A stretch of 55,220 bases of DNA from Verrucomicrobiota bacterium (lineage in GTDB: Bacteria; Chlamydiota; Chlamydiia; Chlamydiales; SM23-39): NCBI GenBank assembly GCA_018968815.1, contig JAGWZL010000011.1, forward strand, positions 1 through 55,220, read 5' to 3'. The notes under the pieces are model-generated. The model was not told the origin of the DNA and ran no database searches. It worked only from the letters and a program-made list of their open reading frames with translations. Shown here in pieces: positions 25,608-32,476 of the stretch. Numbering within the stretch: position 1 is the first letter of the stretch; every line of letters begins with the position of its first letter. Both the position numbers and the translations under genes were made by a program.

Positions 25608-26911
25608 CCACAAAGCCTAAAACAGGCCACGGGCGTTTGCACGAACTCATGGAGAGTGAGAAAAGGGCGATTTTAGTCGGCACTTATAAACAAGACAAAG
25701 AGATTTGCATCGAACAGCTCGATGAACTCGAAAATTTAGGCGCCACCTATGGCTTGCAAACGGTCCTCCAATTGCCGTGTCCCATTCGGACTTATGATGC
25801 GGGAACATTGATCGGCAAAGGCAAAGTGGAGGAGATTCGGGGGCTTGTCCAAGAGCACAAAGCCGACATCGTCATTTTTGACGATGAGATTTCCCCGCAA
25901 CAGCAGCGCAATTTGGAAAAGAGTTTCGCATGCGTCGTCATCGATCGGACAGAACTCATTTTGGGGGTTTTTGGCCAAAGGGCGCAAACGCGTGAGGCAA
26001 AAATTCAGATCGAGCTGGCCACTTGCCAGTACCAGATGCCGCGACTCCGGCGTCTTTGGACCCACCTACACAGACAAAGATCGGGCGGAGCGGGCGGCGG
26101 CGCAGTGAAAGGAGAGGGGGAGAAGCAGATCGAAATCGATCGGCGCATCATCCGCAAGCAAATCGACAAATTGCAACATGAACTGGAAGAGGTTAAAAAG
26201 CAGCGGCAAACGCAAAGACGGCTGCGAGAAAAGACCCGCATCCCTACGTTTGCCATCATCGGGTATACCAATGCGGGCAAATCAACTCTTCTCAACGCCC
26301 TCACGGATGCCGATGTTCTTGTCGAAGATAAACTCTTTGCCACGCTAGATCCCACGATTCGGAAATTTATCCTGCCCAATAAACAGCCGATTTTGCTCAT
26401 CGATACGGTGGGATTCATCCGGAAAATCCCTCACCAGCTCGTGGCCGCCTTTCGGAGCACTCTCGAAGAGGCTGTCCAGGCCGATATTTTGATCCATCTC
26501 ATCGACGTGAGCAATCCCAATGCCTCTGCTCAAGCAGAGGCCACCTTTGAGGTTTTAAAAGAACTCAAAGCTTTGGGCCGCCCCCTCATCACCGTCCTCA
26601 ACAAAGTCGATCAGGTTGCCGATCGGCTCATGGTGCAAAAAATGCGGTTCAAATACCCGAAAACGGTCGAAATTTCCGCCCTGAAGCGGCAAGGGTTTGA
26701 TCTGCTCATGGAACGGATGATTCAAGGCATCTCCCTCCTACGCAAAGTCGTGAAACTCCGCATCCCCCAAAGCCATTATGCCCTCGTCAGCGAACTCCAG
26801 CAAGAGGGCCACGTCTTGTCCTGTGAATATGAAGAGAACGACATCCTCCTGAAGATCGAAATCCCCCACCACTTGGAACGGAAAGTTTTCAATTATATGA
26901 GTGAATTTTAA
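25601..26911 (+). CDS. hflX: Ribosome-associated GTPase HflX
   Basis: A 436-residue GTPase that binds the 50S subunit and splits stalled ribosomes. The N-terminal HflX domain carries GTLIGKGKVEEI and the glycine-rich linker SGGAGGGAVKGEGEKQ. The G domain has G1 GYTNAGKST (221-229), G3 DTVGFI, G4 NKVD and a C-terminal extension. Full length. Its ATG lies seven bases inside the PhnP-like gene, implying coupled translation. A GGQ rescue-type factor and FtsH elsewhere in the window act in the same quality-control theme, but are not linked to it. Confidence 0.95.
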   Translation: MLTTKPKTGHGRLHELMESEKRAILVGTYKQDKEICIEQLDELENLGATYGLQTVLQLPCPIRTYDAGTLIGKGKVEEIRGLVQEHKADIVIFDDEISPQQQRNLEKSFACVVIDRTELILGVFGQRAQTREAKIQIELATCQYQMPRLRRLWTHLHRQRSGGAGGGAVKGEGEKQIEIDRRIIRKQIDKLQHELEEVKKQRQTQRRLREKTRIPTFAIIGYTNAGKSTLLNALTDADVLVEDKLFATLDPTIRKFILPNKQPILLIDTVGFIRKIPHQLVAAFRSTLEEAVQADILIHLIDVSNPNASAQAEATFEVLKELKALGRPLITVLNKVDQVADRLMVQKMRFKYPKTVEISALKRQGFDLLMERMIQGISLLRKVVKLRIPQSHYALVSELQQEGHVLSCEYEENDILLKIEIPHHLERKVFNYMSEF

Positions 26912-26997
26912 AAACCCATCTGGAGTTGAAATAATTTATCACTTTTATATAAACGCAAACCTGTGTTATTCTTCTGGACCAAAAAAATAAGGTAATT

Positions 26998-28176
26998 ATG
27001 ACACAATCAGTCCAAGGCACAGATCTACGCAGCACTCCACTCACTCCAATAGGAGAGCCTGCAACACCACCGTTTCCAAGGAGTCATGACTCTGCAATCT
27101 TAGGGCAATTCGCAGAACTCCAAGCCAAAATGACTGCAATGGTCAGAGAGCATCATGACACTCTGGTTTTTGAGGCAATGGAGAAGGGAGAAGGGGCAGT
27201 GGTCGGGTTATTGCAAAATCCTATGATCAACACCAGCATAAGTGGCAATATCCTATTTTTCACAGCTTGTGACCGGGGATGGACCCAAGTGGTTACAGAG
27301 TGCTTGAAGAGACGAGAGTTCAATCTTGAAAAGTCTCGACTGATTGGCATTGCACTCCTCAGTCAGAAAGAAGATATGGTTCTCGCGTTGTTACCACATA
27401 TTGATGAGATGAACGCTAAAGAGAGCGAGATCCTTGTCGGTAACGCTGCTCAATCTGGGTGGACCCGGGTGATCACGGAACTCTTAAAGAGAAAAGATGT
27501 CGATCATGAAGCGTTAATAACCCGTCTGCTGATGCGGGGCCTGGATCAGGGAGAAGATGCAGTGCTCGAGGTGTTGGAGACATACCCCAAGGTCAACGCC
27601 GGAGTAAGGGGTAATATCCTGCTCACTTGCGCTTGTCAACGGGGGTGGACCCGAGTTGTTACACAACTCGTGGATAGAGAGGATGTCGATCTAACAGTAA
27701 GGGAATATGCTCCTCTATTCCTTGCTGCAAGCAATGGCCATGCTGATATTGTGGAACTCATTTCGCTAAAAATGGATCCATCTGTGCGAGACAATCAAGC
27801 CCTCACTCATGCTGGAAATGCAGCTGTTGCAAGAGTTTTGTTGGCCGATCGCAGAGTGAATCCCAATCGCGGTGCCGGCGCACCACCCATTGTAATGGCG
27901 AGCGCTCATGGGAGACGAGATGTGGTGGAAGCTCTATTGGCAGATCCCCGAGTCCATCCCGCCATTCTAATGGGAGCTGCACTCGTCTGGGCTCACTCAC
28001 GTGACCATCTGGGGATTGAACAATTGTTGCTCAGCGATACTCGAGTCAATCCAAATTGCCGAGAGACCTATGATCAATGGTTTTACGATCCAATCCGGCA
28101 GACCATGTTGGATGGGATGCCCGATGGCATAGCAACAGTCATCGTGCTGTCGCATGACATACTACCTGAGAACTGA
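26998..28176 (+). CDS. Ankyrin-type repeat protein, putative effector
   Basis: A 392-residue protein with ankyrin-like helical repeats. Clearest units lie at about residues 235-350: PLFLAASNGHADIVELI, then ALTHAGNAAVARVLLADRRVNP and PIVMASAHGRRDVVEALLADPRVHP. Earlier, looser repeats with GW-T-RVITELLKR recur three times from residue 80 to 225. The first 30 residues are Pro/Thr/Ser-rich, as in many type III substrates, and there is no signal peptide. Role inferred only: host protein binding. AAGG lies seven bases before ATG. It begins an accessory stretch with a Fic remnant and HigBA. Confidence 0.8.
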   Translation: MTQSVQGTDLRSTPLTPIGEPATPPFPRSHDSAILGQFAELQAKMTAMVREHHDTLVFEAMEKGEGAVVGLLQNPMINTSISGNILFFTACDRGWTQVVTECLKRREFNLEKSRLIGIALLSQKEDMVLALLPHIDEMNAKESEILVGNAAQSGWTRVITELLKRKDVDHEALITRLLMRGLDQGEDAVLEVLETYPKVNAGVRGNILLTCACQRGWTRVVTQLVDREDVDLTVREYAPLFLAASNGHADIVELISLKMDPSVRDNQALTHAGNAAVARVLLADRRVNPNRGAGAPPIVMASAHGRRDVVEALLADPRVHPAILMGAALVWAHSRDHLGIEQLLLSDTRVNPNCRETYDQWFYDPIRQTMLDGMPDGIATVIVLSHDILPEN

Positions 28177-28317
28177 GCCATAAAGAGAAGACAACATGGC
28201 TGCAATATCCAACAGTGCACGGGGTGAAAATGAAGGGTTGCAAATCACGGCACTCCACTTGAACCCTACAGTTTTGCATTACGTAAGTAACTAACGATAA
28301 ATTATTTGAAAATGCTT

Positions 28318-28382
28318 CTGCGGAGAATATTCGCCTAATCTCCGCAAAAATGCGGAGATTAGGCTTGAAAATGCGGAGAATA
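28318..28382. promoter_or_regulatory. GCGGAGA motif cluster with perfect hairpin
   Basis: A perfect 14-bp stem (28333-28346 with 28351-28364, loop AAAA) is built around TGCGGAGATTAGGC and flanked on both sides by TGCGGAGAATAT (28318 and 28371). The motif thus occurs four times in 65 bp. It ends 18 bases before the Fic-like remnant, so it may be the operator of the lost gene. The rest of the 28177-28682 gap holds no intact gene. Confidence 0.5.
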
Positions 28383-28399
28383 TCTGCTGCCATAAGGCT

Positions 28400-28531
28400 A
28401 TGTATATACATGAATTGCAGGGTTGTCTGCGCTTTGAATGGGATCAAGAGAGGGTTCTCTCTGTGATTGATCGAATTGCGTCATTTGCAAGGGCATTTAT
28501 GCTCTCAACGTCTCCGATTCAGTTTTTCTAA
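28400..28531 (+). pseudogene. Fic-family protein remnant (DUF4172 N-terminus only)
   Basis: A 43-codon frame reads MYIHELQGCLRFEWDQERVL and onwards to a TAA. The pattern IHEL-x(5)-F-x-WD-x-E is that of the DUF4172 N-terminal domain of many Fic family AMP-transferases, which should continue for about 300 residues with a HPFxxGNGR motif. Nothing of the Fic domain is found downstream before the higB gene at 28683, so only the start of the gene survives. Match is by eye, over about 25 residues. Confidence 0.45.
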
Positions 28532-28682
28532 AAAACTCTTGGCGTGGCATAATTTAACGCTAACAAAAATGTACACGGTGCTATCTGTCTATCAGAATTC
28601 AGAACGTGTTGATTTGCAGGTGTTTATGAATAGAATTGAGTGTTATACCCAGTTCGGGTATAATTGAGTTATACGGAAAACA

Positions 28683-29093
28683 ATGAAGAGCGTTGATTGG
28701 ATAGGATCTAGTCATGATGATTTGAGCCGTTTTCCTAAAACCATTCGTCATGCAATGGGATATGCCTTGTACTTGGCTCAGACAGGGATCAAGCATCCGC
28801 ACATGAAAACGTTGAGCGGGATGGGAAGCGCTAAAATCGTAGAAATACGAGAGTGGTGTGAGAGTGGTACTTATAGAGTGATATACACGGTGGAATTTGA
28901 AGATTATATTTTTGTTTTGCATGCCTTTCACAAAAAGTCTCATAAAGGCTCGGAAATGTCGAAACAGGATAAGGAATTGCTCAAAACGCGCTTGAAGGAA
29001 GCTATACCGCTCGTGATTCGAAAATTGGTTCTGCCAGCGTCGGCAGCCACTGTTTTTGGGATCCGCCTGCATCGCTCAACTTATGCAAGTTGA
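28683..29093 (+). pseudogene. higB: HigB/Gp49-like RelE-fold toxin, 3' end replaced by a MITE
   Basis: Toxin of a type II system, an mRNA endonuclease of the phage-derived Gp49-like/HigB group. Residues 1-107 are typical: FPKTIRHAMGYALYLAQTG, GSAKIVEI, the core YRVIYTVEFEDYIFVLHAFHKKS and KQDKELLKTRLKEA. From residue 108 the frame enters a MITE (29005-29173), giving 29 foreign residues. Removing the element with one copy of its TA duplication restores AKERFKELKEDYG and a stop at 29211-29213, a 119-residue protein that overlaps higA by eight bases. Whether the chimera is still toxic is unknown; the active core is intact. Confidence 0.85.
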
Positions 29094-29173
29094 GCTGCTT
29101 CGGCGCCGGCTTCGCCTGACCCAAAAACAGGGCGCCTCCTTGGCATTTCCCAATTTTTGAATCACTCTCGGTA
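29005..29173. mobile_element. 169-bp MITE inserted in higB, TA target duplication
   Basis: The element begins TACCGCTCGTGATTCGAAAA and ends with a partial complement, giving long imperfect terminal inverted repeats (outer 25 bp, then an inner CTGTTTTTGGG pair). It is flanked by TA at 29003-29004 and 29174-29175. TA duplication and a TACCG/CGGTA tip fit the IS630/Tc1-mariner group, so it probably moved with the help of such a transposase. No coding capacity. The centre holds a second palindrome, GCTCAACTT with AAGTTGAGC. Confidence 0.85.
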
Positions 29174-29205
29174 TAAAGAGCGCTTTAAAGAACTGAAGGA
29201 AGACT

Positions 29206-29577
29206 ATGGGTAAAAAAGAGAAATTCGCGAGTTCTGGAAATATATTTGCTGATATAGGGATTCAAAACCCTGAAGAAACTTTAGCAAAAGCTGAAATTGT
29301 TCGGCAAATATACATCACGATTAAGAAAAAAAAGCTCACACAAGCCAAAGCTGCTAAAATTCTGGGGATCAGTCAACCCAAAGTCTCAAAACTTCTGTGT
29401 GGCTATTTCCAGAACTTTTCACTGGAAAGGCTTTTCCGATTTCTAAACAAACTGGGGCAAGATATCAACATTTCGATTACCTCTAAGCCGCACAAAGGTG
29501 AAGGACATACGCGAATTGGGATTGATGGGTCTATTCCTGCATACAGAATTGCTGTTTTAGGGCGAGCTCCCTATTAA
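29206..29577 (+). CDS. higA: HigA-type XRE antitoxin
   Basis: A 123-residue helix-turn-helix protein. The HTH spans about residues 40-75 (KLTQAKAAKILGISQPKVSKLLCG), followed by SLERLFRFLNKLGQDINISI, a pattern typical of HigA partners of Gp49-like toxins. It would neutralise the toxin and repress the operon. Toxin-first order is the HigBA arrangement. The tail after residue 97 (KPHKGEGHTRIGIDGS) is longer than usual. The ATG lies within the reconstructed end of higB, eight bases before its stop, so translation was originally coupled; the MITE has broken that coupling. Confidence 0.85.
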   Translation: MGKKEKFASSGNIFADIGIQNPEETLAKAEIVRQIYITIKKKKLTQAKAAKILGISQPKVSKLLCGYFQNFSLERLFRFLNKLGQDINISITSKPHKGEGHTRIGIDGSIPAYRIAVLGRAPY

Positions 29578-29586
29578 TAACCTGTT

Positions 29587-30219
29587 TTAGGTTGCAATAT
29601 TGTAATATTCTTTGACGAGGTGCATGAGGCCGTTGGTGAGCATTTGTGTGCCGAGGAGGCAGACGAGCATCCCGCCGAGTCTTTCGACGGCGATCAGCCC
29701 TTTGTCTCCGAGGATGTGTTTAATGGTAGATCCGAGCAGTAGGATGATGAGGGAGGGGAGCCAGGCGGCAATGGCGGCGCCTGCGACGAGGAAGGGCCTG
29801 CCCGTATCGTGGGCATAGAGCATCACGGCTGAGATAGCGCCTGGCCCTGCGATGAGCGGCATGGCGAGCGGAATGATCATCGGTTCTTGGCTCAGCGCCT
29901 TGGTGTCCGTTGTCGCTTTCGGGAAAATCATCGTGAGTGAGATCAGGAACAGCAAAACGCCCCCTGCGATGGCGATGATCGCCCTAGAGATCCCTAAGAT
30001 GCGCAGGATAAAATCCCCAAAGAAGGTAAAAAGCAACAAAATCATTAGGGCGATGACCAGTTCCCGCGTGATGATCATGAGCTGCCGTTTTTGGTCGAAT
30101 TGGGAGAGGAGTCCCAAAAACAGGGGGATTTGGCCGGTGGCGTTGAGGACGAAGAAGATGGCGGCCGTAATGGCCCCGAAGCTGGTATCCGACGGAAGCT
30201 GCATCATAAACGGCACCAT
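29587..30219 (-). CDS. MarC family integral membrane protein (second paralogue)
   Basis: About 210 residues and six membrane segments, with FVLNATGQIPLFLGLL near the N-terminus and [22 protein letters not shown] around residue 120. It is distinct in sequence from the MarC protein at 556-1191, closer to the YhgN subgroup. The frame opens at TTG 30243; ATG 30219 is used here as the start, with ATG 30207 also possible. Transport role unproven. Its promoter region overlaps that of the divergent mtaB gene. Confidence 0.85.
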   Translation of the reverse strand: MVPFMMQLPSDTSFGAITAAIFFVLNATGQIPLFLGLLSQFDQKRQLMIITRELVIALMILLLFTFFGDFILRILGISRAIIAIAGGVLLFLISLTMIFPKATTDTKALSQEPMIIPLAMPLIAGPGAISAVMLYAHDTGRPFLVAGAAIAAWLPSLIILLLGSTIKHILGDKGLIAVERLGGMLVCLLGTQMLTNGLMHLVKEYYNIAT

Positions 30220-30229
30220 ATCCAAGGGC

Positions 30230-30259
30230 TTGGATTTTTGCAACGGTTCGTGCTATACT
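30230..30259 (+). promoter_or_regulatory. Promoter of mtaB
   Basis: TTGGAT (30230-30235), an 18-base spacer and TATACT (30254-30259), giving a start near 30266 and a leader of about eight bases before ATG 30274. The -35 box overlaps the open 5' frame of the divergent MarC gene. Confidence 0.5.
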
Positions 30260-30273
30260 GGCCCACGTCAATC

Positions 30274-31578
30274 ATGAAAAAATTTAAAGTGGCGACCCTC
30301 GGGTGCCGGACCAATCAGTATGAGTCGCAAGGGTATGCAGATCAGCTGCGCCAGATGGGGTATACCCTCGCGAAAGAGGGCGAAGAGGCGGACCTCTGCA
30401 TTATCAATACCTGCACAGTGACCGAAGGGGCCGATCGCTCGTCGCGCCACGAGGTGCGCCTCGCCTTGCGCGACCACCCCAACGCCAAAGTCATGGTCAC
30501 CGGCTGCATGGCCGAAAGCGCTGCCGATGCGCTCCAGCAGATGGACGCGCGCATCCAGATTGTGCCCAATCGGGAAAAAGAGTCGCTCATCGACAAGGTT
30601 TTCCCCGAAGAGGAAAACCTCCCCGAGTTCAACATCCAGGCCTTCGACGCCCACACACGCGCCTTTGTCAAAGTGCAAGATGGGTGCAACTCGTTTTGCA
30701 CCTATTGCATTATCCCCTATGTAAGAGGGAGGTCCCGCTCCCGCCCAATCGGCGAAATCGTCAAAGAGGTCGAAGGGCTGATCGCCAATGGCTACAAAGA
30801 AATTGTATTAACAGGCATCAACGTGGGCGATTTCGAGGATGGCGGAAAAAAACTCGCTGACCTGGTGCGCACGGTCGATGCCATCCCAGGCCTCCACAGA
30901 TTGCGCATCTCCTCCATCGACCCAGATGAGGTCGATGAGGATCTCGCAGATGCTGTGTTGCACGGAAAAACAACATGCCCCAGTATGCATATCGTTTTGC
31001 AGGCCGGCTCGAATGTCACCTTGAAGAGAATGAACCGCAAATACACGCGCCAAATATTCATCGAAACAGTCGAAAAAATGGTCGCTCAAAATCCCGATTT
31101 CACAGTCACCACCGATGTCATCGTCGGGTTTCCCGGCGAAACGGAAGGCGACTTCGAAGAAACCCTCGAAATGATCGAGCGCGTCCAGTTCGCCAAAGTA
31201 CACATGTTCCCCTACAGCGTCAGAAAAAGGACGCGGGCCGCCCTTTACCCCAACAAAGTCAGCGCGCTGATCATCGCTGAACGGAAACAGCGGCTGCTCC
31301 GCTGTGCCGAAAAAAACGCCTTCGCATTGAGAAATCGGTTTATCGGACGCACAATGTCGGTTTTACTGGAAAATGAAACAAAACCTGGCTATATTGCAGG
31401 TCATACAGCCAACTTCTTGCGCGTCTGGGTTCCCGCTGGCTCTATCCAGCCCAATACATTGATCGACGTGCAAATTGTGGGCAATGAACCAGATGGGTTA
31501 GTAGGCTATGAAAATTCACATTGCAGCAAGGCTCAAGCCGTTCTCGCACACGCCGGGCATGAGCTGCGTCATCCCTAG
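30274..31578 (+). CDS. mtaB: tRNA t6A37 methylthiotransferase MtaB
   Basis: Radical SAM enzyme that adds a methylthio group to t6A at position 37 of tRNA. The 434-residue protein has the three N-terminal cluster cysteines C11, C47 and C78 (ATLGCRTNQ, INTCTVT, VTGCMAE), the radical SAM triad CNSFCTYC (C138, C142, C145), and a C-terminal TRAM region. GCRTNQ and INTCTVT mark the MtaB group, as opposed to MiaB at 45360-46712. ATG 30274 gives the family N-terminus. The C-terminus runs about 20 residues past the usual end and overlaps the next gene by 71 bases. Confidence 0.93.
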   Translation: MKKFKVATLGCRTNQYESQGYADQLRQMGYTLAKEGEEADLCIINTCTVTEGADRSSRHEVRLALRDHPNAKVMVTGCMAESAADALQQMDARIQIVPNREKESLIDKVFPEEENLPEFNIQAFDAHTRAFVKVQDGCNSFCTYCIIPYVRGRSRSRPIGEIVKEVEGLIANGYKEIVLTGINVGDFEDGGKKLADLVRTVDAIPGLHRLRISSIDPDEVDEDLADAVLHGKTTCPSMHIVLQAGSNVTLKRMNRKYTRQIFIETVEKMVAQNPDFTVTTDVIVGFPGETEGDFEETLEMIERVQFAKVHMFPYSVRKRTRAALYPNKVSALIIAERKQRLLRCAEKNAFALRNRFIGRTMSVLLENETKPGYIAGHTANFLRVWVPAGSIQPNTLIDVQIVGNEPDGLVGYENSHCSKAQAVLAHAGHELRHP

Positions 31579-32476
31579 ATCATGCGGGGTGATCCAGGCT
31601 TTTCCAACACTTTTGCGCATCCATGACATCGAATGGAAGATGCCGCTCACAGGCCCCGTCCACGGATTTACCTTGCAGCAAGACCTGGAACGAGACTGCG
31701 TCTACGTCTTTGGCAAAGCCAAAGAGGGCTATTTCCGACTCCGCATTGAGGCCCATGACAATGGGTTTCATATCGAATCGGAAAAAGGGCCGTTGGAAAG
31801 CGATCTCATCAAGGCGGAAAACCAGCTCTCTCTGCAAAAGCCATGCGAAAGACTCTCCTTAGGCAGCCACAAAGCCCAAGACTGGGATCTGGTGAAACGG
31901 CGCATGGATTTGCAAGAGATTTTGCCGGTCCTCTTTTGTCTCGGACAAAAAGTGCCTTTCATTCCGCCGCAGCCATTCACGGGCACGGCTCAATTGCTCA
32001 AACTCCCCGATGAGCGCAAAGATCTGGAAAGGGCGTTGCTCTCGTTTGTCAAAGCGGGATTCAAGGGGATGCTTGTGCCCAGGCTCACCGATGATGAGCA
32101 TCAAGGATTCATTCCCGCATCGGTCGAGAAGGGAAATCCCTTTTTTCTCTTAGCTGAGGGAGCCAAAATGATTCGCAGCCTGTTTTTCAAACAAAATGAG
32201 AGGCGCCTCTCCTTTTTGCCCCATTTGCCGATCTCTTTCGATGCCGGAAGAATGGTGGGCCTCATCGCGCCTGGCATCGGGACACTCGATTTCGAATGGT
32301 CGAAAAAACTCTTACGCAGGGTGAACATCCGCGCAGAGATTTCAGGGGAAGTGATTTTGGAATTGCAAAAGGAGATTCAGACGTTTCGCGCAAACAAAAA
32401 AAAGAAACTCAAAAAAGGGGAACCGCTCTTGTTGGAAGCTGGGAAAACGATCCATCTGGACCGGTTCGAGAAATGA
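31508..32476 (+). CDS. Conserved hypothetical protein linked to glgB
   Basis: A 322-residue soluble protein without a recognised domain. It begins MKIHIAARLKPFSHTPG and ends with a short Lys-rich stretch (FRANKKKKLKKGEP) and TIHLDRFEK. The gene ends ATGA with glgB. As I recall, chlamydial genomes keep a hypothetical gene directly before glgB, and this one fits that position; a link to glycogen metabolism is therefore possible but unproven. If the ATG at 31508 is right, it overlaps mtaB by 71 bases; an ATG at 31559 would reduce that but drop a plausible N-terminus. Confidence 0.75.
   Translation: MKIHIAARLKPFSHTPGMSCVIPRSCGVIQAFPTLLRIHDIEWKMPLTGPVHGFTLQQDLERDCVYVFGKAKEGYFRLRIEAHDNGFHIESEKGPLESDLIKAENQLSLQKPCERLSLGSHKAQDWDLVKRRMDLQEILPVLFCLGQKVPFIPPQPFTGTAQLLKLPDERKDLERALLSFVKAGFKGMLVPRLTDDEHQGFIPASVEKGNPFFLLAEGAKMIRSLFFKQNERRLSFLPHLPISFDAGRMVGLIAPGIGTLDFEWSKKLLRRVNIRAEISGEVILELQKEIQTFRANKKKKLKKGEPLLLEAGKTIHLDRFEK

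Noticed and set aside
28139-28447. 102-residue minus-strand frame between the ankyrin-type gene and the Fic remnant
   Set aside because: No SD, no family, and it crosses the hairpin cluster; composition is not protein-like.
28467-28667. 66-residue + strand frame downstream of the Fic remnant, possibly a frameshifted continuation
   Set aside because: I could not see Fic domain motifs in it, so it does not support an intact or simply frameshifted gene.
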